From contig NW_026515539.1 in assembly GCF_014898815.1 (NCBI RefSeq), positions 310,001 through 374,000 of the forward strand: a DNA stretch of 64,000 nucleotides, given 5' to 3'. Positions 36,761-50,043 of this stretch are shown here, piece by piece. This stretch comes from Panonychus citri (Eukaryota > Arthropoda > Arachnida > Trombidiformes > Tetranychidae). The notes under the pieces are model-generated. The model saw nothing but the letters and a program-made list of their open reading frames with translations. It ran no database searches and was not told the DNA's origin. How positions within the stretch are numbered: position 1 is the first letter of the stretch; each line of letters starts with the position of its first letter. A program made the position numbers and the translations under genes.

Positions 36761-37509
36761 TTAGTTGTTTAAATCCTCTATTTGGATCAAATTTTCGGCT
36801 GATTGTAAGAAGTCTCCATACGGAAGTGAGTCCGCAAGATCAACTGGACGCTCTAAATCTAAGTCTAGTCAGAGAGAGACAATAAATCAAGTTAGGCTAT
36901 TAAAAAGAATGACAGTCAATAAAATGAAATATTCATTCAATAATAAACGGTAATTATTACAGTGAAACAGTTAGCTCAAAATGGAAACACTCAAGATACT
37001 CTTTTTTCGTCATAAAAAATTAAATTTTTTGAGTTTTGATTAAAGACGAAGTTTTATTTCGACTTACCAGCTAAAGTATTGTTTGGGTCATCACTGTGAA
37101 TAACGCCAACAATAGGAGCAAGATCTGGATCGAACTTTGCCTCTAATTTTGTTTCATTCTGATAATAACTGCGATAATTGGGATAAAAACCAATGATTCT
37201 TGCAAGTGAAAAGAGAGCAGAATTTGGATTGAAATCAGCTGTAGAGTTTTTCTTCAACAAACTCTCATAAGAATCCCCGAGAGAAGTTTCTGCTATTGGC
37301 AACAGTTTTGATAAAAATGATGGAAGTATATTGTTGGTACCTTTCATTGTCAATTTGTCACCGTTATCATCATCCTTATCACTGATAATAGGCGCTTGTC
37401 CAGTGGTATCTCGTTTTGAATGTTGATGTGATTCGTAGTTAACAGCTAAAGTAATAGTTCCAGAGAGAGTAACTAGAAGCAAGAGTACTTTCACATGGTT
37501 GAAATTCAT
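36761..37509 (-). CDS. Intact copy C: small secreted protein, two exons
   Basis: Exon 1 is 37509-37068 and exon 2 is 36864-36761. ATG 37509 begins a clear signal peptide (MNFNHVKVLLLLVTLSGTIT); the same frame is open upstream only to a GTG. After cleavage near residue 22 there is a dibasic site (SKRD), an acidic DKDDDNGDK stretch and three N-glycosylation sites (NST, NET, NNT). Exon 1 ends SDDPNNTLA-G|gtaagt in phase 1. The acceptor ctctctgactag at 36865 leads to LDLERPVDLADSLPYGDFLQ and, 13 residues on, TAA. The joined protein is about 181 residues with no Cys in the mature part. The acceptor choice is supported because paralogue B has a matching exon with stop at the same place. Family unknown; an extracellular peptide precursor or lineage-specific secreted protein are both possible. 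Confidence 0.7.
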
Positions 37510-37596
37510 GATGATTAAGATAATTGATTTTTTTCTGCTCACCTAAAAAGAAATGAAACTTTGATGATTGTTACAGAAGTAACTTAAGTTGAATGA

Positions 37597-37635
37597 AACT
37601 GATGTAAATTCAGTTGATAACTTATCCTTTTTATA
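37597..37635 (-). promoter_or_regulatory. TATA box and initiator of the secreted-protein gene
   Basis: On the - strand TATAAAAAGG starts at 37635, and an arthropod-type initiator ACATCAGTTTC places +1 near 37600, about 35 bp downstream. The start codon at 37509 would follow a 5' UTR of about 90 nt. Spacing is slightly long but the pairing is convincing for a strongly regulated gene. Confidence 0.45.
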
Positions 37636-38384
37636 TCTTCCAATCTTTAGCATTCTAGAGGGTAGAATAGACAATTGAACAAATATTGTCTTATTATCTT
37701 AAAGTCAAATAAAGATTTTCTATCTTCAATCGCTCATTCAATCAACAATGACTGATCATTCTAACAATCCTGGGTCCATTTAAAAGCCAATCAAATTGTG
37801 ATTAAATAATACGATTGATCAATTTAGCTTCTAAATTTTCTTGGGCATGTTATTTATCTGATTTCTAGTACAATCCAAGATTCGTAAAGTTTTCTTTTTT
37901 ACCATCGATAGTAACAAATGAATGTTCAAATTAAGAAATTCTGACTCAATTTCCAATGCACATGGTGAAGGTGTCGACAATCTAATATTATATTTATATC
38001 ACTTGGAAACTCATCTGCATAATGGATACGTAAAATCGACAATTGAATAAACATTTATCATCAATTTGCTTAGATTATTTATATTTACCCTCACCAAAGA
38101 TTAGAGGTTTTACTCTCTGCCTCATCATCAAGAGATTAATTTAATCAACAATGATTGTTAATTGTTGATCTTTTCAAAGCAAATTCAATTTTCAGTGATT
38201 TATTAATGACAATTGACATTTTTCGGCCCCGTAATCGTTTACTTATTCGTAACCAATTAGTTGAAAATCGAAATCTGTTAATCCAAAAGTAAACTCTTTC
38301 GATTTTCAAGTCGATTGATGTGTGTGTTCAGAACATTGATATGGACATTGAGGTCAACGAATGGAACCAAGAAAATTAAGTCAA

Positions 38385-38575
38385 ATTAAGTTACCACAAT
38401 GAAATCGATGAAAGTGCAGTGATTAATACTGCTAAAGGTAATTGTTAAACAATTAAACCAAGACAAATACGATTTATTAACAATGAGAATTGGTGAAAAT
38501 AATGTCAAGATCTTTGGTTGAACAATTAGTTAATTGGCAAGAGATTTTGATTGTTTTTTAAACTAAATCTAAACA
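38385..38575 (+). repeat. Tandem-duplication flank, partial copy D3
   Basis: About 190 bp matching the central and right parts of D1/D2 (gtaattgttaaacaattaaa, gagaattggtgaaaat, agagattttgattgtttttt). It ends before the ggcatgaagg segment. It marks the outer limit of the duplicated array and suggests an older third unit now largely lost. Confidence 0.8.
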
Positions 38576-38991
38576 ACAATAATCAGTTGATTATCAACAA
38601 ATAAAGAAGATGTTGAGGCTTCATGATGAAAAATCTGAAATATTCAATTCGAAATTCATCCTCTCAGCAAATACGTAAAATTTACCATTGAAAGAGCAGT
38701 TAATAGCAAATGTTTGACTTAACCAACATTGATATAGCTGATTGTGAGGATGTGATTAACCTGACTGCACCTTACTACGTTTAATGAGGTTTATTAAGTA
38801 AATAAATACAAGGTCGATTCCAGGATTAATCATTTCACTCACTTTTTCATCCTCATCTTCATCTCAATTGCTTTTACCTATTTTTTGATTGCTAAAAATT
38901 TAAATTATAATTGTTCATTATTTCATGATGTTCATGATGATTAAATTCGAATAATTTACAGGATCGGTGATTTATCTGAATCTTTTTTAAA

Positions 38992-39004
38992 TTTATTGTT
39001 TATT
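38992..39004 (-). terminator. Candidate polyadenylation signals of the 39 kb secreted-protein gene
   Basis: Two overlapping-range TTTATT words on the + strand (38992-38997, 38999-39004) are AATAAA on the - strand, about 60 bp past the stop at 39062. The position fits a short 3' UTR. Confidence 0.4.
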
Positions 39005-39061
39005 TTCTCATATTAAACCATTGAAATTGTTACAGTTAAGAGAAATGAATTTTAATCATAA

Positions 39062-39424
39062 TCAATCGTAAATTATGAAATCATTTTCCATTAATCTATG
39101 CCACCAGTCTGGAGCAATTAATGATCCCTCACCACTGGTTTCATTGAATTCAATTTTAATTATACTACTCGAGGCTGTGATCCGTTGTAATTGTTTGATT
39201 GATTCAAGTGTTGATCCAATCACTTTAAATGTACGATCAGGATTTTGTCCTTGATTGATTGTTACCTGTTTAGTTGATTCCATTTGCTGATTACCATCAA
39301 CAATTTCCAATGGTGATGACAAATTTAACTGTTGAGTTAATTGCTGTTGATTATCACAGGATAATTTGTATGTTGAACAGTAATTTAGTAATATAATCAT
39401 CCAACTTGTAATCAATAGGTTCAT
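39062..39424 (-). CDS. Small secreted orphan protein
   Basis: 120 residues in one exon: signal peptide MNLLITSWMIILLNYCSTYK, then a Gln-rich stretch, then a more structured C-terminal half (ESIKQLQRITASSSIIKIEF, IAPDWWHRLMENDFIIYD). One Cys remains after the likely cleavage site and one N-glycosylation site (NET). I see no similarity to the neighbouring tandem family despite the D3 repeat only 0.5 kb away. A weak TATA-like cttatattg lies about 30-45 bp before the ATG on the - strand. It could be a real lineage-specific gene; support is the signal peptide, the ATG and close polyadenylation signals. Confidence 0.5.
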   Translation of the reverse strand: MNLLITSWMIILLNYCSTYKLSCDNQQQLTQQLNLSSPLEIVDGNQQMESTKQVTINQGQNPDRTFKVIGSTLESIKQLQRITASSSIIKIEFNETSGEGSLIAPDWWHRLMENDFIIYD

Positions 39425-39919
39425 GATCAGAATTTCAAATTAGCACCAATAAGTCAATATAAGTAGTTGAAATCTAATTAAACCCAATCACAGAACAATT
39501 TATGCTTCAAAATTGAGATTATAATCCTTTTAATATCCATAATTTTCGGATAATTAATTTCTAATTACAACAACATTAAGATTCTACAATTACTAATTGT
39601 TGACAGAAATTTAGAAAAGTTTAGTTTGATTATCGATCAAGAGATGGTAGCACGTAACTAATACTTTTTCAAAAGTTTCAATGATTAATCATCTTGGAGA
39701 TGAAAAGTTAATTTCTCTCAATCATTTAACGAAATGATTTGAATCGTTACAATCACGAAATAGTTAACCAACTAAATCTCAATCTATCCAGAAATCAGAC
39801 TGATTCCTGTTTACCATGGATTCATAAATCGTTATTTAGTAATTTATTATTGATTAGTTTCAAGTTTGCATGGGACGTTGCCTCATAATGGTTACAATTA
39901 ATTGTTAATGATGACACAC

Positions 39920-39920
<1 letters not shown>

Positions 39921-39952
<32 letters not shown>
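39921..39952 (+). repeat. GAT trinucleotide microsatellite
   Basis: Uninterrupted GAT repeats, about 10-11 units. It gives a poly-His shadow ORF on the - strand. Confidence 0.95.
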
Positions 39953-39953
<1 letters not shown>

Positions 39954-40507
39954 ATAATTGCAATATGATGAGGATAGAAATTAGTGTAATCATAATGATC
40001 CTAATGTGGCTGTTGAGTGATGATTTGTTGATTACGATGATTAAAGGAAAACTTTTCAAGCTCTGCTTACAACCCAATTGTAACAATTTGTCAAATTGTC
40101 ATCACACTTCGTCCTTTTCATCCTCGTCATCCTCATCATCATGTTCACCTTCAAATTAACCACTACCATGGATACAATTTATATATATGATTCCAACTGA
40201 ATTAACCAATTGAACCTTTTTCTCTGATTCCCTTTTCGAGCAATTTAAACAGAAATCTCCTTGAGATTTAATTTAATTTTCATTTTCGAGGTGATTTAAT
40301 TTTACTTTTTCATTTCGTACGATTAACTATCCATTCAATTATATTCCCAAAGTGTATTAAATATCATTTCCAGTGGATCAAATATCAAACTGATTGTGCC
40401 AATAACAACAACCAACAATTGATCAAATTACAATTAACACAATATAAATATCATACATGTAGAAATAATTTTCTACACCCTAACAATTAACTAACCATAT
40501 CAATAAA

Positions 40508-40627
40508 TTTGCCTATAATTTTGAAAATAACAACAATTAAGTTTCTGGTTTAATCTACATCATCAATCTTGTAGTTTTACAATTAACTTTTAGATGACAA
40601 TTGATTCATTTTTGTTTATTCATTGAT
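40508..40627 (+). repeat. Dispersed repeat, copy 2 (pairs with 36491-36620)
   Basis: A same-orientation match to 36491-36620 with a few indels. It also starts at the ttgcctataa boundary, consistent with a common mobile origin. Confidence 0.8.
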
Positions 40628-43600
40628 ATTAATTTTCAATGGTAATTGATAAGTTGATTTACTTGTTGTTGATCCTTAATTTTGTTTTGTTATTATTAGA
40701 CAATTAAAAGGAAACATGAGATAATTATATTAATCCAGTTATATAAATTTAACCGTTACAATAATCAATTGATGTAATTAAAGGTAGACAACAATTAGGC
40801 AAACAATTAATGACAGGTGATCATTGAGATTGACAGTTGATTAGTTATAGTTATGTTAATTACTTTAATCAATCATGGTAATAATTTTCATCAACATTGA
40901 GGTTTAATGAGTAACAATTAAGATAAACAAACAATTAATTTGCATGTTAATAGATAAAAATTATCAAATAATTAAATTGTTTGAGATTAAGATTTAAAGA
41001 TTTTGATAATATGAACACTCCTGTCAAAAGTTAATCACAATTAAATCAAACTAATTAACAGCTAAACTTACAAGAGTTAAAAACCAATCCCAGTTACAAT
41101 TAAGGACTACGATTAACACAATCAAATTGATCTGATGGTTAACAATTAACAAAACAATCAACTAACTGTTTGAACTTGTCCTTGTCCATTTGTTTTTGTC
41201 TTAATCATAATTAGTTGATTCAGTTAATTAATTCATTTAGACAACAATATTAATAATAAAGGTGAGGCTATTAAAGTAAATCGTTGAAAGAGAAAGTTAA
41301 TTGTTAAGATTAAATTATTATTTTAATTGAGACAATTAATTGTTGGTACAATATGAAAATAAACAATCAAAGGATTTTCATGATTAAATTAAACTGCTTA
41401 TCATTAACCAGGTAAAAAGTTACAATTTAACTGGCAAATAGTAACAATTAAAGGAGACGCAGTTTAATTAACTTGGCCTAGTATCAACAATTAACAATTA
41501 AAGTTGATTGTTAATTAATTTACAAAAATCCTTTAGTTTGAAAACTAATCCAAACTTTTGGCAAAGTTTTTTGTTTCAATTGGTTTTACAGTCCAATGAT
41601 TAACCAGTTAATTGTGGTCGACAATTTATTTGATTACTCACCTTAATCATCATCATCATCATCAGTTAATCATCACTTCCGCTATTTACATCATCTAATT
41701 GCAACAATTTTTCTCTCTCTCCTTAATTGTTACACCGACAATTTGTAAATTGTAAAATTCAAATTAATTCCCAATGTTTAACTTTCCATTTATTTTTTCA
41801 CAACAATTAACTTAATCAAATGAAAACTATTTCTTACCTTTGAAGGTTAATCATTTAATATCAAGGATAAACTTTTTTCATTTCTCCAACAATTTATAAA
41901 TTATACTGATATTTGAACTAAACTATTGCGATAATGATAATATAATTAACGTTATCATTAAATTGTTTTCATTATTTAGTGTTTATGATTAACAGTTAGT
42001 GATGGTCGTTGGTGTAATAAAATAGTAGCTTTTTAAATTAAGCCTTTAATTTGATTGCTCGAGGTAAACAAGTTAATCATTTGCTTGATTGTACATTCAA
42101 TTAAAACTAATGATGATTAAACCTACTAGTTATTAATACTTTGAAACTGTCAAACTTTTAATTGTTGTTGATATTGGGAAACAATTAAACATCTGATTGT
42201 AGGAAAACGAGACAAATGTACAAAAGTAACACAATTAACTAATTGTCTTTGTCTCATATTTGTATTAATGATAATGAATGGCCAACAATTATCAATTGTG
42301 ACAATCAGGTTAATATAAATGAGTGAGATTGTTAATTGCTATGGTATTGTGTTTAATTGTCTCTCACGTTAATTACACAACTTGAGATTAATCAAAATAA
42401 TGATTAGCCATTGATTAGTCATTGATTGATCAAGAATTACTATTCATTGATTAACTTTTGTTGATTGTTGATTATCTTTGATTGAAGAAACAAAAGTTTA
42501 ATCAGTCACAAATTGGGAAATCATTTCTTTGGTTTGTATTGGTTAATTGTTACAATTAACAAAACGTTAATTTCCTGACGAATCAGTGAGGAAGAAGAAG
42601 AAGCAATCTGTTGATTGTTACAATTAATTCTTGTATTTTTTTAACCTTCTCTTGATTGTTTCTTGATTTGATTCAATCAAAAAGTTTAGTCAACCAAAAT
42701 TAACACTTTGTTGATTTGGTGAATTTTTTTTTCCTCAGTGTTGCTACTGATCCACTATTTGTCTGATTGATTGTTGATCAGCTTAATTGTTGTGATGATC
42801 AACATCAAGATCATGACAATTTCATATAAAACAATACACACACTGAGATAGACACAAAGTGTTGTTTTAATCAGAGTAACAATCAACTGATTACAAGAGG
42901 TAAAAAACGGTCCAAAAATTGGTTACACGTTAATTACTGATCCTTAAAACGTTAATTTTTTTGTCAATTGACTTCCAACGTTTTTGATTGTTACCTATTC
43001 CTCTCATTGTTGTTGATTGTTGTCGTGATTGTTATCATCAAAACAATCAACTAATCTCATGTTTTAACTGTGATCATTTTGCACCAATGATTTTTTGGAA
43101 TGAAATTTAATCTACATTTAATTCATTAGACAATTAACACTTAATCCTTTGTTTTTAATTGTCTCACAATAAGCAAATTGGTAACAATTAACCTCGTATC
43201 CAATGATGAAATGTTTTAATCATCATGTTGATCACTAAACTTTCAAGTCTATGCTCATCTAGACTCGAGAGCTAATTGTTGATATTATTACTTGATTGCT
43301 GTTGATGATTCTGATGATCAACATGATTGAAATTATCAATTGTAATTTAATCGTGATTTCTGATAAACGTTAATCTATCGATCCTCAATCGCTCACTTAC
43401 TTAATTGTGATTAACTAAAACCAGGATTTAAATCACTATTATCATCAACCTTGATCATGATTTAAACTTATGATTTAGATTATCATTTAAATATCATTTT
43501 CATTGTGATCATCTTACAATTAAAATGATTTAAATATCAGTTCTTAATGATGATTGACTTTTTTATCATTAATAAAACCAAATCAAGGATTCGAATGTAA

Positions 43601-46600
43601 TTTAAATTGTTAAATGATCAGTAAATTGAAACTTTTTGCTAAATCAATTTATTTATCTATAAGTTGATTTGATTTGAGGAAGAAATGTAAAACTATTAAC
43701 TTGATTGTAGTAATTAACTAATTTGTATCAGTTGATTTTCTCACTAAATAATAGTTTCTCCAACTATTTAGTGACAATTTAGTGACAATTAGTGAATCAA
43801 ATTAGTCGATTGATTGTCTCGAGATTAACACCAACAATCAAAGATGATGAAAAATGATTAAATAAGTTACTAATTAAAGCTAATCATAAAACAAAAAGGC
43901 AACAACAATTAGCTAATTGTTTGATGAGTGAAACAATTAAGGTAAAACTATCAAAACTAATAAATATCAACTTTAATTGTCTGGTTTGATTTTTGTTTCT
44001 TCAAAATCAAGTTGCGTGATTAAGTTAATTATTAAAGTAAACAAATAATAATTTAAGAATAGTAAAATTATTAAAATAAATTGGGTTATATCACCTTAAT
44101 CCAGTTATGAAGACGAATCAAATTAGCAAATTAACAATCAACAATCAAAAAGATCAGTTGAAAATCAAAATCATGAAAAAAAAACTAATTTGATCGGACA
44201 CAAGAATTAAAAACCAAACCTTAATCACACTCTAAGTTTATATTAATACACTCAATCAATTAAACAACAATTTAAGGTCAATCCAATTGAGATTTAATCA
44301 TTCCCATCATTAATGATGATGAAACAAATCAGCTTCCAACAAAAACAACAATCAACAATCAAAACAATTAACATTACAAATGAAAACAAAACTTCAAATC
44401 AATAACAATGATCATCGAAATGTAATAACAATTAACTTAATCATTTGAATATCCAATCATCTGAATTATCATTCTGATCATAACATCATCTTGTTCATCA
44501 TGAAACTTCAAGAGCCTGAGGGCAAAAAAAACAGAACAAAAAAATTGAGACTTGAAACCAACACTTACAATCAATTTATTAGCTTTTTTTATGATCAACA
44601 ATTTGTGATAATAGTTAATTAGTTAATCTGATTTCTTTATATTCAATTGGTCATTTGGTTTTTTTCATATACAATTAGTTAATCAGCTTCTTAATCATTT
44701 TATCAAAGTTTTCCTGGTTCTCTTGATTGTTAATCTAATCACTTACAAATGATCAATTGAATAACTTTTTGGGTGAAAAAAAGTTTGAAAAAAAAGTCCA
44801 ATTGAATCTAATCAAGTTAAATCCAATTTTAAACAATCAGCTAATTGCTACTGTTTAAAGTTTTTTTTTTCATTTCGTTAATTATTGTTAACTAATCATT
44901 CTGATTGTATAATCGGTACTAATTATTGTTTTGTATTCCTGTAACAACTTGCGTTTAATTGTTGTTGAAAAGATCTTTCAACAATTTAGACTCCAAATCG
45001 AAACAATCGAAACAATTAACTGATTTTGTATCATCTCAGAACAATTAAGTTTCATTATAATCAAATAATTAGATCAAAATAATATGAAAAACTTTTTATC
45101 GATACTGAAGAGTTGATCAAACTTTTAATTTCTCATGGAAATTTAATTGTAACAATTAAATTCCTTACACTTGAAAATTGTATACGATAATAGTGAAATA
45201 GCCTCATTGATGAACATGAAAACAATTAAAAACAATTAAGAAAACAGAAAACAATGATTATCAATTGATAAACAAAAAATCAGGTGAAGAATCAACAATT
45301 TATTAATAGCAATCAATAAATCACTGGTAAACCACAATCAAATAAAGTATTAAAACCTTTTCAAAAACAGATCATATTAAAAGCTATTGATTTAAATTTG
45401 TAATTTATTAATTGTAAACTTTCATTTAATTGTAGCAAACAACAAAAGTAACATTTAAAAAATCAATCAATCATTTACGATGATCAACAATTAACGGTTA
45501 ATTGTTGATGGAGCCAAGAAAATCGAGTCAAGTTTAATTATTATCACGATGAAAAAGTTTTTCCCAATCATAATCAACAGAAACTTATTGATGAATTAAA
45601 TAGTTTTTTTTAATTGTTGAAAGGTTACCAAGGCAAATCAGGTCACAATTGATTATGATGAGGATGCAATTGATAATAATATAAAACAATTAATAATATT
45701 TCCCAACTAATATACACACTAACAATCAACAATCAAACCTTAAATATGATAATAATTTGCTTCAGTTAATTTAGTTCATACTTTTTAAATTATCTCAATC
45801 AAATACAAGAAAAAAAAACAATAATAGTAACAATTTAAATGTTAATTATCATGAATAAATTAGATGAATGAAAAGTTTATATTCACAATTGTAACAATTA
45901 ACAGACGATAATCAGTTAATAATATTAATTGTTTTCTAATAGTAAGAGCAACAATTAAATAATTTGTTTTGTTTTCTCTTTACAATTTAAGATTCAATTA
46001 ATTGTCATTCATTTATTAATCCGATAAGTTAATTATGTTTATCCAAAGTTAAGGAAAATCGTTACAATTAAAAGGTAACAACAATTAATGACAATACATG
46101 TGATTGAATTGAATTGTAATCAATTGAAATCAATTGAAATTCATTGAAACAATTCAAAGATTTTGCTTTGCAAACATTAAACTTGTGATTAAATTAAATC
46201 TCTGATGAGAGTTACAATTTAAATCTCAATCAATTAGTACAAGGTCAAGGTTAATTGTTGAATAAATATAACAATTTAAAAAGCAGATTAGTTTTAATTG
46301 TTGGGCCTAATTTTTTGAGTTCGTGGGTGAAATAAATGGTTAGTTAACTATCTTTGTCACTAATCAACTAATCATTTAGGATTTACACCAAAGTCCATAT
46401 GATTAGATTGACACTGATTAATTCTAATTCAGTTTAACAATCTCATCATCTCAAGGTTAATTATTTGCAAGTCAAACATTTTGATTAGTCAATTGAATTG
46501 AGATTTAATCATTATCAGAATGATTATTATTTATGGTTGATTGTTAATTGTTAATAATCATCATCATCTTGATCATCAACCACACCTAATAATTTACTAA

Positions 46601-48985
46601 TTGCTAATATTAAATCTTGTATTTGACAATAACAATTAATACCCTTGAGGTAAATTTATCATGATTAACCAGTAGCATCAGTATTTTTAATCACAATTAA
46701 CATTATCATCATAAATTGTTTTTCCTTAATAATTTAACTAACAAAACTTTAATCAACATCATTGATAATCATTAAATACTAATAACAATGTTGATGGTGA
46801 TGTAATAATAATAACAATCAAAGGATAAATTGTTTCTAATCACAATTAACTTTCTCTTTTGAATATTAATCGCAAACTTAATAACAATTAACTCTAATTA
46901 CCTGGTAAGTAACAATCAAAATAACATACAATCAATGTAAAACAACAATCAGCTGATCATCATGATCATAATAATAAACAACGATTGAGGTTAATCAAAA
47001 ACTTTTAATCAAGTTAATTACTTTAATCAAAGTGGTTGAGAAAAAAGTTAATTAGAAATTCAAAATTGCTCTTCAAGTGTTCAAGTAATTAGCTAATTAC
47101 CAAATATGTAATTTAATATATAAAAAAGATGGTATCACAATTAGCAGGATTGAATATAAATTTAATTCTGAAAATAAATTGTTGGTATTAATTGATAAAC
47201 TATACAACAATTAAGGTAACAATTAGCTGAAAGGTTGAATAGCAACAAGTTTGATCAAATTGTCCACCATTAGGATTAAAGGTAAAAGTATCAATCAGAT
47301 GATAACTTGACACCTCTTATTGATTGTTCAGTGACACTTAATTGTGATGATGATAAGAAAGAGGAAGATAATTAATCATCTTAATCGTCAACAAAACTGA
47401 TCAAAAAGTAAACAATTAAGAAAAAATTTTGTGGTTTGTTGGCAAAAATCCTGAGATTTGATTCTTGGTCTTTTTTTATGTTACTTGTTTATTGTTGTTT
47501 ACGATTTGAAATGTTTGCTTTGGGACATTTTTTGTTCGTACTTTTGTTTATCATCCTCATCCTCATCATCATCTTGGTGTGACTTATGTATTGACCTATT
47601 TCCTTATCCGTCAATCAAACAAAACCGGAAGATGATTGGATGAAAATGATGAGAGGAAAATAGTGATACAGAGAGAGAGAGAAAACGATAAGAATTTTTT
47701 TCCCTCGAAATTCAATCAACAGTAAACACTCAGAACAAGATGATTTACTAATTGTAATGATTTACTAATTGTGATGATTTACCATAAATTACAATCAGCT
47801 GATTGAATCATAACCATCACCTTCAATTGACACTTTCTTGTTATTATTATTCCAGATAAATATTAATAGTAACAGAAGAAAAATTTAAGATTATTATTAT
47901 ATTGTTGTAATACCAATGATAATCATTGATTATCAGTTTACAATTAACGGTTCCAATCAGTTTTATACACTTAAAAAATGTTAAATGAAAACTAATTACT
48001 CAACTAAACTTGTTGATTGTTGTTGATGTTTAAATCATTTAACTGTTTCTAATTTATTGTTGATTTTTAACTTTAAACAATTTTTGTTACAGTTAACAAT
48101 TTGTTGATTGTTATCAAAACGTTCACCATTCACTACTATTATTATGATTATCGTTAATCATCATAATCAACTCACTATTTATACAAATAGTAATCATAAT
48201 AACGGTAATAATGTTGATAACCTCTTGAATAAACTAATTTAATCTTCTCGTAAAGTTATCACAATAATATTCAATTTCCTTTGCTAAAGATTTGATTTCT
48301 AAGTTAATTGTTGACTTTTGTTAATACAATTGAAGTTTATCATCCATTTCAATCTATGATGAGAGAGATGAGGATGAGGATGAAAAAGTTTCTTTTTCCG
48401 GTTTATTTTTCTCTATGAGTGTATGGATGATAATGTTAAGAGAATCGATTGATTAGTCAAATTATTTGGTCACAATTAGAAGATGATTAAGATTTTGATT
48501 AAGATTAACAGCTAACAACTGATAGGATATGAAAATCAAAATTAACTGTTGATCAAAATCAATTGTTATTATTATAAGTAAATGGGTGTATCCGGTTGTA
48601 TGTGTGTGTTTGTTAATGACGACGATGATTGGGTGTAATAAGTAAAAACCATAGAAAACAATTAACTAACAGTGAATGTCAACCAAATGCAATAATTGAA
48701 AAAGATTGAAAGTTAATTGTAGTTAATTGGATGAACAGGATAATAATAAAGAAATAAGCAAATACAATATCTCACAATTGCAACAACAGAGCAACAAATT
48801 TACATAATACAACAGACACATAATTAGACAATTATAATTTTCACTTGAAAATTTCAATTGCAATCAACCTGTTCCATAGGTAATAAAAGAAGGAGACTAA
48901 GGGTGGGGTGGGAAGACTATTACATAGACTAAGTAACTGTGTGTTAATAATTGCTACAGGTAATTAAGTCCACAGAGAAAGAAAG

Positions 48986-48990
<5 letters not shown>

Positions 48991-49050
<60 letters not shown>
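48991..49050 (+). repeat. Long GA dinucleotide tract
   Basis: A perfect (GA)30 tract. It lies about 0.9 kb upstream of the first coding exon of the hemopexin-like gene and is followed by further purine-rich DNA, so it may sit in the promoter or 5' UTR. Confidence 0.95.
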
Positions 49051-49059
<9 letters not shown>

Positions 49060-49876
49060 CAAAGAGAAAAGAAAAGTTTTGTTTAGTAGATTTCGGACTT
49101 TACCTGGAGATTGGCAAGTACATAGAGAGAGGAGGTGAGCACACCATCAACACATACACACACAGGTAACTCAACACACAAGTAGTATGAGAAACCAGCT
49201 CAACAGGTAAAGGTGTGGCCTGGTATTTGCTCATTTGAGGGGAACCCAAAAAACCGGTATTGAATGTACACTCGATGGCGTTGGTATAAGTGGTGGGTAA
49301 TCATGAAGGAGAAACTTTTTGGTAACGTTTTCTTTTTTTTCCCTACCCCGCATACATGAAGTGCTCGCACCTCCCACTTGTTTCCTTAGTCTGAGAGAAG
49401 ATAAAAAAAAGAAAGAGAAGATGATGATGATAGACAGAGGGTAAGAAAGAGAGAGAGAGAAAAAGAAAGGAAGAGAAGATAAAGAGAGGGAGAAAAATGA
49501 GAGAGAAAGAGAGAGATATTATTGGTATCCAGTTCTAATGTAACTTCGGGTGTTAGTGTTTCAAGTTAGTTTGTTGTTCCTCTAATTTTGTTACTCGAAT
49601 TTACTAATTGTGTTGTTTTCTGTGTTTCTCTTTAATTGTCATCATCTAATCACTACCTTTAACCACAATCGTTAATTTTGTCGTTTTATTGATCATCATC
49701 ATCATCATCACTTTAGAGTAATTAGTTAATTGTTTTCATCTCCATGTGCTCATGTGTTACAATCAACTTATTGGTGTGTTTGTGTTTCAAGTGTCAACCA
49801 TTGGACTAAATCCATGAATTTGATTATTAGTTTTAATTTAAATTCTTATCAACAATTTAACTTGGACAATTAACTT

Positions 49877-49901
49877 TATATATATACGTTATTGGTTCAG
49901 C
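49877..49901 (+). promoter_or_regulatory. Possible TATA and initiator before the hemopexin-like gene
   Basis: TATATATATA at 49877-49886 and a TTCAGC at 49896-49901, about 95 bp before the ATG. The spacing is short for a TATA-initiator pair, and the GC-richer zone at 49060-49400 is an equally good start region. Confidence 0.2.
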
Positions 49902-49992
49902 AAACAATTAAGTGGAACCAAAAAAAAAAGTTTTGTTTAATTTACTACAATTAAATTTATATATAGTAATTTATATAATATAAATTGTCACA

Positions 49993-50043
49993 ATGTCTCA
50001 ACTAATCATATCATTGTTAATGGTCCTGACAATTGGGACAACT
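49993..50043 (+). CDS. Hemopexin-like type I membrane protein, exon 1 (signal peptide)
   Basis: ATG 49993 encodes MSQLIISLLMVLTIGTT, a hydrophobic signal sequence, and the exon ends at a gtgagt donor (50044) in phase 0. It joins exon 2 at 50846, which also begins in phase 0. The exon is too short to appear as a long ORF. Support is the signal-peptide composition, donor and matched phase. Confidence 0.75.

Larger units (their letters stand above)
39425..49992. other. Long AT-rich intergenic region, no gene seen
   Basis: 10.6 kb with very high density of ACAATTAA/TTAATTGT words, a GAT run (39921-39952), the second dispersed repeat (40508-40627) and GA tracts at its right end (48991-49050, 49450-49520). 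The stretch 49060-49400 is richer in GC (ctaccccgcatacatgaagt, gctcgcacctcccact) and probably contains the start region of the downstream + gene. No ORF above 75 codons here looks like protein. Confidence 0.6.
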
